Assembly (NCBI GenBank): GCA_009869945.1
Contig: WIXG01000005.1
Location: forward strand, 558,001-622,000
Reading direction: 5' to 3'
DNA length: 64,000 bases
Source: Mesaphorura yosii
Taxonomy: Eukaryota > Arthropoda > Collembola > Poduromorpha > Tullbergiidae
The notes below the pieces were generated by a model. It made no database searches and was not told where the DNA came from. It worked only from the letters and a program-made list of their open reading frames with translations. Shown here piece after piece: positions 51,627-63,599 of this stretch. How positions within the stretch are numbered: position 1 is the first letter of the stretch; each line of letters begins with the position of its first letter. The position numbers and the translations under genes are program-made.

Positions 51627-53380
51627 CACTTATTTTGACAGCTGGTCAACTCGGCCATTGTGATCTGGAATCCGATTCTGCAGAAATAACCGCCGCTTCA
51701 ACCATTACCACTGAGTCGCCACTGCTAAGAACGTTGCAATCTGGATTCGAGAGCCTGCAGGAACGAATCAGAACAGACTTGAACGACAAATTCTCCTTGA
51801 TAAGTTCTCATCTGGACGAAACCAGCCGCAAAGTTGGGAAAACGTTGTCAATCTTTGAGCAAGAATGGAATGCCAAGACAGAACGTTTGAATCAACTGGT
51901 GAGTCGGCAGCAAAACGTTGAAAGTGTTGTGATGAGATTGTCAAGAATAGTGCAGGATCTTGTCAGTGGTCAGAGCATGATAGAACAGAAATTAGCGCAA
52001 GACCGCCAGCAGCAAGTGACTGTGGTTACTCCCGTTACGCCTCGCTTGCAGCTAGAAGTGGACACAGAAAGAAGAGAGGAAGATGAGGATGAGGATGAAG
52101 ACGAAGATGCATACAGCTTCGTCGTGAACTCGACCTCGTACGAATTGCGCGGTACGAGATCGAATTACCGTCGGATAAAAAGAATTGCACCCGAAGACCA
52201 GCACAAATTGCTGTTAATCGAGTTAAAGTACGTTGAAGTTGTTCCACACATGCTGCTTGAGTCATTGCAGAATTGCACCAGCCTGAAAGTTCTGAAAATG
52301 ATCCACGTGAAGCTCACTGGTGACTTCAACGATCGAGTCGTGCTTCCAAACTTGGAAAAGTTTGTGCTGCATCAAGACGACATTTTTCAATTCTCAAACC
52401 AGTTCATCTTTACAAAATGGGCTGAAATTGACGACTATCTGCAAGGCTTCGATAAGATTGCGTTTAAATCTCGCTTGTTTTTTGACAAAAATGGGAGCAG
52501 GAGCTGGCAGGTTGAAGAAGTGTCCGAGCTTAACACTGACGTCGATTTAACGATCGATGGCATGAAACTGTTTGAAATTGAACATGCAACGGGAGAAGTG
52601 AATACGATGCTAAAATTCGGGAATGACATTGTGAGAAATCTAGGCGAGGAAAGTGACTTTGCGTTGAGAAGGCTCAGTGTGAGTTCCTGGAGACATAACA
52701 TTGATTCCTTTCCAGCGACCATCACGCATCTGAACTTTAATTACGTGCTGCACAGCAATGAGACAGAATTTAAAGGAAAACTGTCAAAGTTCAAATCTCT
52801 GGAGTCATTGAACATGTTCATCGGAAATCGGGGAGAGCAATCCTTGGCGCCATTTCCGTCGTCGCTTCGCAATCTTACCATCCGCTACACCGATTTGACG
52901 TACAGCCCAGTCAATTACCCGAAGAAGTTGGACCTGGATTTTCTGTACTTTCATTTCTGTCGAATGAGCCCGGAATTCGTTGAGAATTTTCCGGACCTCT
53001 TCAACGGTAACCACACTGCCGTTGCATTTCGACGAAACGACAATTCCATGGTCAACCATTTGGCCCATAAACTGCTTCAGAATGCCCTCAAGACTCAAAC
53101 GACCTGGATCTTTATGCGCAATTTCCCAAGGGGTGTTTCTGCTCCCTTGCTGCACGGCACCGACATGAGGACATTAACTGCGTACAGAGAAGTGGAAGAA
53201 TTTCTACGCACCGCCGGTGTGCCCACTACCACGGAGAATTTCCTGCTGCAGAAGCAAGTTGGAGGAGCATGGCAGGGAAGACAATTGTCCACTGATGAAA
53301 TCATGTTTCTCACATACCAGTTAGCTGGCACAAATAAGTTTGTAACATTCAACACGTTCAAGAGATTAATTGACAATTAG
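51584..53380 (+). CDS. Secreted coiled-coil/LRR-like protein, 598 aa, unassigned family
   Basis: This is the only long open frame in the window, with no intron. Residues 1-26 look like a signal peptide (hydrophobic core KLLTLILTAG), so the protein is probably secreted. Residues about 47-142 are rich in heptad-spaced Leu/Ile/Val with charged residues, a likely coiled coil. A Thr/Pro/Val linker (145-157) and an acidic run of Asp/Glu (165-175) follow. From about 207 to 460 there are diverged leucine-rich-repeat-like units, for example LKVLKMIHVKL, LPNLEKFVLHQ and LRNLTIRYTDL. Several N-glycosylation sites (N182, N230 and later ones) fit an extracellular fate; cysteines are few. Insect LRIM/APL1 immune proteins also combine LRR and coiled coil, but in the opposite order, so no function is assigned. 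It is convergent with the CRIP gene. Confidence 0.85.
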   Translation: MARINSTHFYCKLLTLILTAGQLGHCDLESDSAEITAASTITTESPLLRTLQSGFESLQERIRTDLNDKFSLISSHLDETSRKVGKTLSIFEQEWNAKTERLNQLVSRQQNVESVVMRLSRIVQDLVSGQSMIEQKLAQDRQQQVTVVTPVTPRLQLEVDTERREEDEDEDEDEDAYSFVVNSTSYELRGTRSNYRRIKRIAPEDQHKLLLIELKYVEVVPHMLLESLQNCTSLKVLKMIHVKLTGDFNDRVVLPNLEKFVLHQDDIFQFSNQFIFTKWAEIDDYLQGFDKIAFKSRLFFDKNGSRSWQVEEVSELNTDVDLTIDGMKLFEIEHATGEVNTMLKFGNDIVRNLGEESDFALRRLSVSSWRHNIDSFPATITHLNFNYVLHSNETEFKGKLSKFKSLESLNMFIGNRGEQSLAPFPSSLRNLTIRYTDLTYSPVNYPKKLDLDFLYFHFCRMSPEFVENFPDLFNGNHTAVAFRRNDNSMVNHLAHKLLQNALKTQTTWIFMRNFPRGVSAPLLHGTDMRTLTAYREVEEFLRTAGVPTTTENFLLQKQVGGAWQGRQLSTDEIMFLTYQLAGTNKFVTFNTFKRLIDN

Positions 53381-53410
53381 CTATCAAGTTCTAAAATTTA
53401 GAGTAGAGTC

Positions 53411-53416
53411 AGTAAA
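53411..53416 (+). terminator. Possible variant poly(A) signal AGTAAA
   Basis: AGTAAA lies 31 nt after the stop of the secreted-protein gene. It is a known weaker variant of AATAAA. Canonical plus-strand AATAAA appears only much further on (54283 and 54419), inside the CRIP region. Confidence 0.3.
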
Positions 53417-53461
53417 GTACAAAAGCCTCGATCTGAATACAGTCAGCAAGGTGGATAATTT

Positions 53462-53467
53462 TATTCA
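53462..53467 (-). terminator. Possible poly(A) signal for the CRIP gene
   Basis: TTTATT on the plus strand reads AATAAA on the minus strand, about 0.9 kb after the CRIP stop codon. I saw no nearer AATAAA on the minus strand. If it is used, the CRIP 3' UTR comes to within 100 nt of the convergent neighbour. Confidence 0.35.
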
Positions 53468-53533
53468 GATGCATGATAGCTGCTCACTGCTCATTACACA
53501 ATACCAAGTTGTAAGGTAAAATGTATACGGAGA

Positions 53534-53549
53534 GTCTAGTCTAGTCTAG
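53534..53549. repeat. Short tandem repeat GTCTA x3
   Basis: The sequence GTCTAGTCTAGTCTAG is a five-base unit repeated just over three times. It lies in the convergent 3' region. Confidence 0.8.
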
Positions 53550-54044
53550 GTAAGAAGGTAGGTTACAATATCGTCTGTTCCATAAACCTTTAGTCAGACA
53601 CTTATTAACCGCCTTAAATCCGAATTACGTAATCAAGAAATCAAGGGCGAACTATCGTGTGACAACGCATAATTCCTTGAAACCTAATCAATTCACATGG
53701 TGTAAGACTTTAACATTTAACTACAGGATAAGGATGGTTAGAGCCAATGGTGTCAATTTACTTTACAAACTTGACCCGTACATCTTAGTAATATCCAGTT
53801 AAGCATGGTTAAGAAAATAGAACAATAGAATAGAACCTCATCGTGTTTTCCTGTTTCAAGAAAATAGTCACTATTGCAGAATTATTAGAATTTTCAGTTA
53901 TCCGATTGGTCACCTGTTAAAATCTGGTAGCACAATTTGTCTGCTCTAAGGTACAATTCATCACTGTTGACTGTCACTAGGACCTTAGGACTCCAATTCA
54001 CATAGAAAAATATAAGTACGATAATTTTTTGATTGTCTTGATGC

Positions 54045-54055
54045 AAAGATCAAAG
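54045..54055 (-). promoter_or_regulatory. TCF/LEF-type site CTTTGATCTTT
   Basis: The minus strand reads CTTTGATCTTTG, matching the core CTTTGATC bound by HMG-box TCF factors. The same 11-mer occurs at 11569-11579. It lies about 0.3 kb past the CRIP stop. Function is inferred from the motif alone. Confidence 0.3.
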
Positions 54056-54380
54056 ATGTCTGCAAAATAATAAGAGATACGGAATGAATCAGCACAGCGA
54101 AATACTTCCACAGGAATTTATCAGAGGGCATTAAACAGGCAAAACATTTACAAATTATTTTCTAACTACGAGACAATAGAAGGAAAGGAATGTACATTGT
54201 TTGCTTGCTTATCCGCTAACAATCATTTCCCATTAGTCCAACAGGATTCACTTACTAATTACTACGTTATCAGCTATGGTAAATAAACAGTAATACGCAT
54301 GAGGTAAATTTGAAGCACGAATGTTGAAGGTGTTTTTTTTACGAAGTCTTGCACGAGTGGTTGCTTGTCATGTTGATCAT

Positions 54381-54454
54381 TTAGTTTGCTGTTGTTTCAG
54401 TCTGCTTGGGGTTGTTGTAAATAAAGCTTTCAGCAGCACCACCGCGTCCGTACC
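54381..54454 (-). CDS. CRIP: CRIP exon 4
   Basis: The final exon, after acceptor TTTGCAG. It encodes [15 protein letters not shown] and a short Thr/Gln-rich end, with stop TAA at 54383-54381. Confidence 0.9.
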
Positions 54455-56351
54455 CTGCAAATAGCAAACACAATGATTAACTCAATAGGTAATTACCGCT
54501 GGCAATTGTTGCACTGTTGCTGTTGGGTCAACTTCGGCTGCGACAACACATTGCATTTTCTGGTGACAAATCTGCCACACCGTCACACCGTCACTTCTCA
54601 ATAATTTCTAGCTACAGTGTTTACTTTATGATAAGCGTGCGTTGTGCGTTCGCGGTCGTTCACATTACGCGTTACGCCCAGATCGGTTACTGATAAAGCT
54701 AATGTATGGACTGTTACTGTCTTCTAGTACGTATTTATCTCAAATGATTCATCCATTTATCACGGTAAGGCATACAATCGACACGCAGCATTGACACTAC
54801 TCATCTGACTGATATCATTTCATCGTGTGTTATTAACTCAAAGCATGGAACCGAATCGATTATTCGATCAGATCAAAATTCTGCAGTCGTCTTGTTTTTA
54901 CTTCATGAGCAATCTGGGCGAGCGAGTACTTCTTAATATTCATCTACTGATTCACGTAAATTTAATTACCTGCCGGGCCGAAGAGAGTAGCATAGCATGG
55001 TTTGTGGCAGTATGGTTTGCCCTCATGTTCAGCATGACCTAAATTGACAAGAGAGTTTAAAAGTTCGTGCATCACTTATTTGGCGCGGCTTTGCGGGTAA
55101 TCTTACCTCCTGGAGTCAGGACTTTGTTACAGCGCTCACATTTTAGGCATGACGAATGCCAGTCCTTGCCCAATGATGATTTGCGCTCCGCTGAAATATA
55201 AACAAGCATAAGTTTAAAGCTGCGGCCTCAAAAAGGTTAGATCTCGGTTACAAAGTAATTAAAGTAAGTCCCGTATTGTCTTCATTCTGTCTTACGCCTA
55301 AAGCCTCGAGCGCTTGCACAGATTTGGTTGAAAGGCGACCATAAACAGTGACATAAAATCGAAGCGGATGGAAATCATGATAATTTAATATTAGTGATTC
55401 AAATAACTGTGCACCAACCAATTTTGTGATTGTGATACCATGTTTGAATTTTGAACTCCAATTGCAGTCATGAACTCTGCTGAAGTTGACCTTGCTTTGC
55501 TTTGACTGTCTTTCTAACACGTCTGGCCTTATTGTCTTACTATCTCATTTCACTCACACCCACTCTAATTGCTAAACATCATTACACGTCGCCGTCGCCA
55601 ATATGTAACATCATATCACGCTAATACTTATGAAGCAATTATTTCTTCAAACTGACCTAGTTGTTCCTTTCCTTTGTATTCATAATTATGCATTGCGTCA
55701 CCGGTATTAGCAATTACTTTTCAATTCAACTCTGAGTCGAAAATGAAACGTGTCAAGTGTGTGATTCTAATTTGATTAGCAGCATTTCTCAATCTGATGC
55801 ATAAAAATCTGAAGTACTTGTGCAATTGAAGTTCATTCCCATCATGAAATTAGCACACGCCTCCTATTCATCAAAAAAGTAGTATCAGTCTCAAGATGCT
55901 TTAAAATGCTCCAAATGTTTGGTATACAGGTTTAGTTGATTTAAGTAGCACAGTAGCACTAACCAAGCAATAGCAAAATGTGCTAAAATGATAACTCGGC
56001 ATTTAACTCCAATTTGTTAACACGAAAACGCTTCCTTTCAACCTGTGGTCATAAGTATCAATTTGACAACTCTCAAGTTGTCAACATCTCATATAACAAA
56101 CACAAATGCTGATTTCTTCCTTCTTTCAACTTGTAAAACCTGCTGCCAAACAGTAAAGGAGAATTGACTTCCTACAGACGACGTGTTCAATAGAATGAAT
56201 GATGATGTTTTCAATGCAAATTAGTTGGCGACTTTCTTCGTTTGGCTACTGTCGGTAGGTTCAATGAAATGGAAGCGCAAAACTATAAAGGTTGGAAAAG
56301 TTAAAGCTTACCAAAATAAACTGGCTTCTCGCACTTGGGACAGTTTGGCAT
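54381..56351 (-). CDS. CRIP: Cysteine-rich (CRIP-type) single LIM domain protein, 88 aa
   Basis: Four exons join in frame: 56351-56312, 55190-55107, 55038-54970 and 54454-54381 (267 nt including the stop), all introns GT-AG and phase 1. The 88-residue product has one LIM domain with zinc ligands C4, C7, H25, C28, C31, C34, C52 and C56, in the CRIP spacing (CHKPC at the end rather than the CxxC of CRP proteins). The family words GKDWH, CLKCERC and [10 protein letters not shown] are present, followed by the FGPxGYGRGG tail. Length agrees with vertebrate CRIP1 (about 77 aa) plus a short Thr/Gln-rich C-terminus. LIM domains bind zinc and act in protein contacts; the exact partner is not visible. 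The start has a good context (ATCAAAATGCC). It appears intact. Confidence 0.93.
54455..54969 (-). other. CRIP: CRIP intron 3
   Basis: A 515-nt GT-AG intron, phase 1. It includes the palindrome-rich word ATTACGCGTTACGCC (54664-54678), which also occurs near 26463. No coding content was seen. The neighbouring intron 2 (55039-55106) is only 68 nt. Confidence 0.85.
54970..55038 (-). CDS. CRIP: CRIP exon 3
   Basis: A 69-nt exon between acceptor CAATTTAG and donor GTAATTAA. It encodes [20 protein letters not shown] and the start of the PxG tail, with the last zinc ligands C52 and C56. Confidence 0.93.
55107..55190 (-). CDS. CRIP: CRIP exon 2
   Basis: An 84-nt exon between acceptor ATATTTCAG and donor GTAAGATT. 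It encodes the middle of the LIM domain with H25, C28, C31 and C34 ([14 protein letters not shown]). Confidence 0.93.
55191..56311 (-). other. CRIP: CRIP intron 1
   Basis: A 1,121-nt GT-AG intron, phase 1. A same-strand frame of about 90 codons (55520-55248) has no recognisable domain and is treated as chance. Confidence 0.8.
56312..56351 (-). CDS. CRIP: CRIP exon 1
   Basis: The exon encodes [13 protein letters not shown] plus one base. It holds the first zinc pair C4/C7 and ends at the donor GTAAGC. Confidence 0.9.
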
Positions 56352-59334
56352 TTTGATCAGGTTTGTCCAATGTTTACGAATATCCACAGATGATGAATTT
56401 GAATTCCAAAAACTCGCGTTTAACTCTGGAATCAAACATCACGTAATTAAAAGTAACTCACAGAAAACAATCGAATCGAAACTGGAATAATTGGCTCTCA
56501 TCAACAGCCCAGTAAACAACAACATGTAGAGACGCTAAAGTGCACAATCGTGTTAGAATGGGCAGAGTTTTCAAGGTTATCATGCGATTCGAGAAACAAG
56601 CAACAGGAGGATGACTCATCCGTCGGAAGATGAGGCTAGAAATAGAGCACGAGCACATCTTGGAACTGGAAAATCAATACATGACCGAGTTGCAATTTCG
56701 CGAAACAGTAAGCAAAGGAAGGAGCAGAAGGCTGGAGAAGAAGGAACTGCGCCTTTCTGCAGGTTGCACTCACATCAGCTGGATGCTGGATAGATGAGCA
56801 CCAAAGCAAAATGAAACGCCAATAAGGTAGCGTGTTAAAGTATAAGTAAATTAACTTACATTGATGTCTTTGTTGCCAGCAGAAGTTAGCGAGACCGGTC
56901 CAAGTTTGTCAAAATACCACACACCGGAATAGAAACTGGAATCACTGGAATGACAAGAAACGGAATGCGTTACGATCTTCACTGGCCAACGGAAAATTTT
57001 CAACTGAATACTTCTTTTGTCAGCGGCAAGAGAGAAAGAGCCCGAAGAGCGCTTACGTGCGTGCGTGTACAACGGATGAGGATAAAGCGTGTGCATGGAT
57101 CCAATACGAATACGAATGCGAAAGCACATGCACGTTGATTGTGGAAATGTACATCCTACGTTCATTTAGCAACTTCGCCCCGTCTGTGCAAGAGATTACG
57201 AACTTGTACTCACTCATGATTAGGGCATTATTATGGTAATAAACGTACAAGACTATTAAAAATTAAATACATGAGCATGAATAGGCATAAAATTCTTCAG
57301 ATTAGTTGTCTTGTATTGTACCACCAAAAGGAAACTCAGACAGTGCGCCAGAATGAAAGAACTCGTTTTTGGCATTTTTGATTTCTGCTCAAAGGTTTCA
57401 GGCCTTCAAGACGCGTGAAACTGAAAACTACAAATTCCACATCGAAAATATAAAATAACATGAGACATGAGTTCATTATGAATTATGACATTTTGATTGG
57501 CTTTGCTTTGTTGTGCAATTTACATGCTTAATGTGCTCGCATTCTTGTGATTCTTGTGTTTGTGAGCATCAGAAAGCCAAGCCAAAGTCAAACCACATAC
57601 GCAGCCTATTATCCTATCGCAAGCTCAAAAATTTCACTTGGAAATTAATTCAAGCTCAAGGAGAGAGAAGGAGTGATGGACAAGCATTAAATTAGTAATC
57701 GCTGAATGTTGAGGGCACACGCTCGACGTTCACATGCGGCGAGCTCGTAAGTGAAATGATTTTATAACTTAGCAAGATTCAGGCTTAATGAAATGATGCT
57801 TAAACATGTCATAACAAAGCCGTCATCGTAAATTGGCGTGATGTGAACATGTATAAAAGAGAAATTAGCATCCAATTCTAAACCCATCGCTGAAAAATTG
57901 CTTAGAAGCTTGTGGAATATTCTGCCAGTATTCGTATAGAAATTGAAAAGGAATTTAAACAGATGTTTGCGGTTTCTCGCATCTTGCATGTTTATTGTTT
58001 TCGTACCTTCAGATTCACAAACGCAATTCACACTTCAAATAAATTCCGCTTTGCAATTTGCTCCTGTGAGGAAAATTTGCGTCATATCACACATATGAAC
58101 GTTATTACGAGCACGAACACGAGTAGTCGGGCCATTAATTGAAAGCTATAAATCTTTATCAGGCGGACGGAGTGCTGAAACAGACTTTGATTTTAATTTC
58201 TGATCATTTTTCACTTGCGTATGAGACCAGCATTCCACTTGGCTAACTGCGAGCCAAGAATTTCTGTTTTCGTTTTCATGCTTTTCCTTCCTTGAATACA
58301 AGACTACGCAGATGAATTGTGGAGCAATGCTACAGAAAAAAGTGTTTATAGGTTAGGACGCTGGACCTTTGGATAATGTTCAATTAAGCACACATCGAAA
58401 ATCGAACTTTATTGAGTACAAGGCTTTTGGCTTGTCCATGGGCTCGGAATCGACGGTCGAGAATCTTCGACTTTCGACCGGTCTCCTCTTTCGATGCCCA
58501 CTTGAGTTCTTGGTCTTCGTTTTCGTATTCGTAAGAAACCCTACATGTTAATTTAGCCAAGCATGTTTAATGTACACATGACATAATAACAAACAAAGCA
58601 CTTCAAAGTACTTGGAACAGATTTTCAAGGTTCTTATTACATTCATTGCATGTGCATGGCCAAACTTCCATCAGAAAGTGAATCACCATCACCAACATCC
58701 TTTCATCAGCCCTGTGGCACATAAATTACTGCATTAAGCGTTATTTGAGTTGGTTCTTGTAGCGTCGCCGTCACGAAGAACAACAAAATGAATCCCATCA
58801 ACGCAAACTCGAGACACGTACTAAAATCATGCTGGTCGTAATGATATGTGAAATGGGTCTCCAGCACAATGAAATACATAGGCAATACAAGCAAGCAACT
58901 ATTTTTGGAAGGAAACATGAGATCATGATCTAAGCAGAACCGGCACAAAAAAGCAGGCTCCCACGAAGTGAAATTCACGACTGGTAAATGATTGTACAAT
59001 GCAAGTGCAAATCAAGTCACATTTCTTAGCACAGTCCCAGTTTCGAGGATGGAATCATTTCAATGTGCCTCAGTGATTGTGAAAATGATTACTTTTCCAT
59101 GTTGCACGATAATTCAACTCGTGTGTAAGCCACTCACGCCTCAATCATACATCACACATGAACTTCATTGCAGTTGGTTAATCGCAGAAAGAAGATGCAT
59201 GCCACAGTTTCAGATTCTTCGTTTCTTGTGTTCTGACTCTGACTGAACAGAACAGCGATTTGATTTGAACTGATTTGTCACGAGATGATGCCTTGCCACA
59301 ATTTATTACCACAAGTACAAATGTAATGTAAACA

Positions 59335-59631
59335 TTAGATCCACCAGTTTAAACGCTCAATATTCGGTAAGAAGGAAACTGGAAAATGTTCATATTTCAG
59401 TATAGACTTGGCTACTTCGACATAAACTGGAAATATGCTTCTAAAAATGAGCGAGCCCTCAAAAGAAACGCCAATAATTGTATTACTGAATCCACAGTAG
59501 AGACATGCCAAGAAATAGTAGATATTCGAGGACCATTTACTAAGATGCAACAATTGACAATCTGAACTTCTTTCATTTCTAGCCCACGACGCTGTATATT
59601 TGTCAAGAGATTCAATATCATACATAATCAT
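59335..59631 (-). CDS. Weak candidate: membrane-protein-like frame
   Basis: This frame is open for about 130 codons in all, upstream to about 59,730 and down to TAA at 59335. It has one clear hydrophobic segment (NIYYFLACLYCGFSNTIIGV) and a second, shorter one. A minus-strand AATAAA follows within about 40 nt of the stop. It could be the last exon of a membrane protein or a chance frame; no family motif is visible. Confidence 0.18.
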   Translation of the reverse strand: MIMYDIESLDKYTASWARNERSSDCQLLHLSKWSSNIYYFLACLYCGFSNTIIGVSFEGSLIFRSIFPVYVEVAKSILKYEHFPVSFLPNIERLNWWI

Positions 59632-62600
59632 CCTACACGAGTACAGTATTGGTAGACGGATACGTGTAATATGGTTTTGTGGATGATTAAAGTAATGTTG
59701 TAGTATTGCTTGCTTAATTATTACGGCAATCGCGGCTTACGCATTTAATTATGCGCGATGCAAATCAAAGCCGTCGTCTGGGGGTCCTGTCATCTACCGT
59801 GCAGCGTCATGGGCATTCTAATTTAGTCTCGCGAGATTCGACAAGATGGCTTTGGCTTTTTGGCTTGTAGACTCAACTCAGTCAATCTCAACCTGGCTCT
59901 TTAATGAACCACGCTTCTCGGCAACACGACAGACTCACATTGAAGAGAGCTTTACGAATAAGTTGTCAATAACACTGATTACATTTATGCAGTCGCGATG
60001 CGCATGTGCAGGAGACGTGTCCTGGATCCAGGTCGCGGTGCATTTTGTCCTCTGCTTGATCCTTTTCTTTCCGTTTGACTATTGACAAATGGAAACTGGG
60101 ACCCAAATTCTGCGGACTGCTGCTACGACGAAGTAATCCCGGAATCTGTCTTGATGTATGTGCCGGACAGAGCTTGCACAAATCACCACTTCTTCTTCAC
60201 GCCCCATATTTTATTATTATTTGTTAACCCATTTAATGAATTGATGGGTCGCAGACAGAGTAATGCCAATGCGCTATGCGCCTTTGGTGCTGGATGCCGT
60301 GCACCGTGTCATAAACCAAACCTGCAGTCTGTACGAATGAATGAATTGTTTGTTCTTCGTCTTCGTCTCTGGTATAACGCCAAGCAGACAACGCACAGCT
60401 CGCTGCGCTCTGCTGTCTCGAAACTCGATCTTCAAAACTCAAAGTAGGTGAACCCAAAACCGTTCTAGCGTTCTATTTACAGACCGTTTCGTCTAACAGC
60501 GCTGCTGAAATGTTCTTGACCCGAACCGAAGCTGAGCCGCGAGCGTCCCGTTCGCCGTTCTTGCAGGCAGGCTTCTCATTATTCTGTTAATCATGCAAGA
60601 CGAAGTGAAGATAATGGCAGGCTTGGCACAAGTGAGAGTATAAATTGTCTGGCTGTGAGACAGTCGGAGGAAAATGATCGGGATAATTGAAAACAGCCTA
60701 ACGTCTTACCCGTCAGGCGCGCCATCGTCGTCAAGTCGTAAACTCGTAAAGGTTATTTGTCGGGTGGGCTTGTCATTAATTGTACAAACAGCAGCACAGA
60801 GCACAAAGGCAAAAGCGTTTTGCGTGCCGGTCGACTGCTTGGCACGTGTCCATTCCTCCTTGCAGTTGCTATTTGCACTAGTGCCGAATAACAGACGAGG
60901 AGATGAGAGATTGCAATGAAAGTAATTGCAGCGGTTGAAGAACGCGTCATTAGCATCTCAACTATCGGAATCCTGAATCTTGAATCTTGCTTACTTCAGA
61001 CGACCGAGCGAATTAGCTTTAGCTTGCAGCTGCAAACAAAAGCAAAGACGCAGACAAGTAAAACAAATGACGCAATTAATAATTTCGATGAAGCCTGAAT
61101 TATTAACATTTAATCCATTCTAAACATAATCAGCGAGCACGCCCGACCGCCTTCTGCCTGCAATGTCACTGATCGTAGCCGTTTTACTTTGCATTTTGTA
61201 TGTACGTGCTTGACAGTTCGAATTACGATTACTACCATTTACTATTCAGTCCACCCACTCGAATCTAAATTTCGGCACCTACCTCATCTCCTGCCGTGCC
61301 GCGCCGAACCGCGTATCGTGTGTCGGGCCGATCGCAATTCACAACTTCATTAGACACTATTTTCAGTCTAGCTTTCAGGATGTTCTGAAGATTTGGTCTA
61401 GAACTAGAACGAGAACGGTGTTACTTATACATGTGAAAGTGAAATACGTGCATGCTGGCATGCGACGAGATGTGTTGTAGGTACATGCATTGCTCATTGC
61501 ACAGAAATCGAGATTAGATAAAAGGTTTTGCCAAAAATTACTTCGACATCCCGAAATAGACACCGGAGGTCTACAGATCTCGGAATCGGAATTTCTTCCT
61601 ACCCATTCGTCTCTGCTCCGGTTGCAAAACTCTGCGCACTGCTTCCTGTGTCTACAGCGTAGACAAACCTTTTGCGAAAGGTTTCGGCTTCGTCGTTTGG
61701 CCATGATTTCAATCTTTGATAGATTAGTTTAGTGAGTTCAGTCTTTAGCGTCATCTTGCTCTAGACCAGTTTAAATTGGCAATTCGGATTCAATTTCGTA
61801 CGACTTACTTCGCAATTTCTGCGTATACCATAATCAAGCAGCGACAACTGAAAACGTGAATGCCTGTTTGCTGAAATTCACAATCTCCTCAATGATGTCT
61901 TCTAACAAGCATTTGTAAGCCAAACCATCTTCAGTCATTGCGGTCATTGTCAACACGCTTTTCGATACCGGACATGGATTCAGCCGGCGGCGGTGCACCT
62001 TGGAGGTAAGATCAGATTTAAATTAATTGCTACTGGTTTTGATATGGTTGACAGTTCACAGCGCCTGCGAAGTGGCCTTGCGTCAATGAAATTATTTCAT
62101 TCCCTAAAAGGCAGTGCAAATTAGAGAAATTAATTAATTCTTTCAAAAGAAGTGACAGATCATGATTATTGCGAGCCACTAGTAGATTAACGCAGGTGGC
62201 TTTTGTTTGATCCGCCATCTCCTTTCAAACTGACTCGCAATTCGTACTGACACAAATTGTACTTTGCGTCATTCCGTTTGGTGACCTGTTTGATTTCAAT
62301 TTTTGAAACATGAGCCGTGACGACGCGACGTAGACGTGGACGCATGAAGTCTCGTTTCGAAAGATGACATCATCGACACAAATGTGAGATGAGAAATTGA
62401 GCATTCGGGAAACTAGTGCACTAATAATCTCTCGCCACATAGCTCTTGATTCTGCCCCATGCATGACTAATGCCAAAAACAAGCTATAGCTGGCTTGCAA
62501 TTCTGAAATTGCAAAATATTATGCATTTCGTATTTGGCAATCGGTTCCTTCCCTTCGCTTTCGCATACATGGGGAATTTGCTATGCAGGAATTTGGCAGA

Positions 62601-63221
62601 AACAATCAATAAGCTTTGTTCCTTGGAGGACTTTGTTATCTAGGTTTATCTTGATTCGTGAGTTTATCGCTGTTTGTTGTGGCTCGATTTAAGTTGAAGG
62701 TGATTCGAACAATGTGCACGCATTGCACAATGAATGCCCATTCATGGTTCAGGAGCTATGGTCAATAATTTGCTGCTTCATTGTTGCGCTCGCGCTCCTT
62801 TCGATGACGAATTGAGACAAGGGTTGGCGAATAATCTGCCGCTAATTACACACAAATTACGCATAATACGCAGAAATATACTCAGCTTGGCTCATCTGTA
62901 CGTGTCTGTGACGCGTGTAAAAGGCATCTCGTACCAGAAAGGGTAAGGATCACATCAAATCGCAGCACAAATATGTACAACATGATTTACATAATGCGAG
63001 TTGGCCGTAAAACTATGAATAATTTAAAGTCCACATTTTTGACTGGTATTTGTTTACGTTTCATAATAACGTCATGTCAGACCAGCCCAGACCAGCTTGG
63101 CAGGCAGGCAATATGAGAAATGTGTACATTTCTGCAATTCATCAGAACAGAATCCAACGCATAACGCAGACAGTCACAGTCATTGCTAATATGAGGTCAC
63201 TTTTGTTTCTCAATGCAAATA

Positions 63222-63599
63222 CTATTCCTCATTCACATCTCGTCGTCGCATCATAGCGAGCAGTTGATTGAACAAAAGGGGCAGATAGACAAGCAACTTG
63301 TGTGTCATTGTGGCTTGGCCGAGTCGCCGCCGCCGCGTGAAAGCCGCAACAGCAGTCTTGCGTCCACATTTGGAAGAGAAGGTTTTATCCTCACCTTGAA
63401 GTCTCAACTTGAAATTTTGGTACATTTGGATTGTATCAAAGCGATCAGGCTTCTTTAGAGAGCACTCTAATCTAGGTGCTGGTGCTTTTAACTCGTCGAT
63501 CATCGTTGCCGTCTCGAAGTCCAAAATCTCTTTCCAATTTATTTTGACGTTGTGATTCATCGAGTGAAGACGACGGCTGCTCAAGAGCACCGTCCGCAT
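63222..63599 (-). CDS. Weak candidate: divergent frame or first exon
   Basis: ATG at 63599 opens 125 codons on the minus strand, starting 117 nt from the ATG of the plus-strand gene at 63716. A good donor (CAAG then GTGAGGAT) at 63394 would end a first coding exon of 68 codons with normal, mixed composition. After it the frame turns Arg-rich, which favours splicing if the frame is real. No domain is recognised. Confidence 0.22.
   Translation of the reverse strand: MRTVLLSSRRLHSMNHNVKINWKEILDFETATMIDELKAPAPRLECSLKKPDRFDTIQMYQNFKLRLQGEDKTFSSKCGRKTAVAAFTRRRRLGQATMTHKLLVYLPLLFNQLLAMMRRRDVNEE

Larger units (their letters stand above)
53381..54380. other. Convergent 3' region between two genes
   Basis: This 1 kb has no coding frame of note. 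It should contain the 3' UTRs of the secreted-protein gene (from the left) and of CRIP (from the right). It also holds a CTAGT tandem run and an 11-base TCF-type site. Confidence 0.6.

Noticed and set aside
54827-55042. Plus-strand frame across CRIP exon 3
   Set aside because: Antisense shadow of a confidently identified exon.
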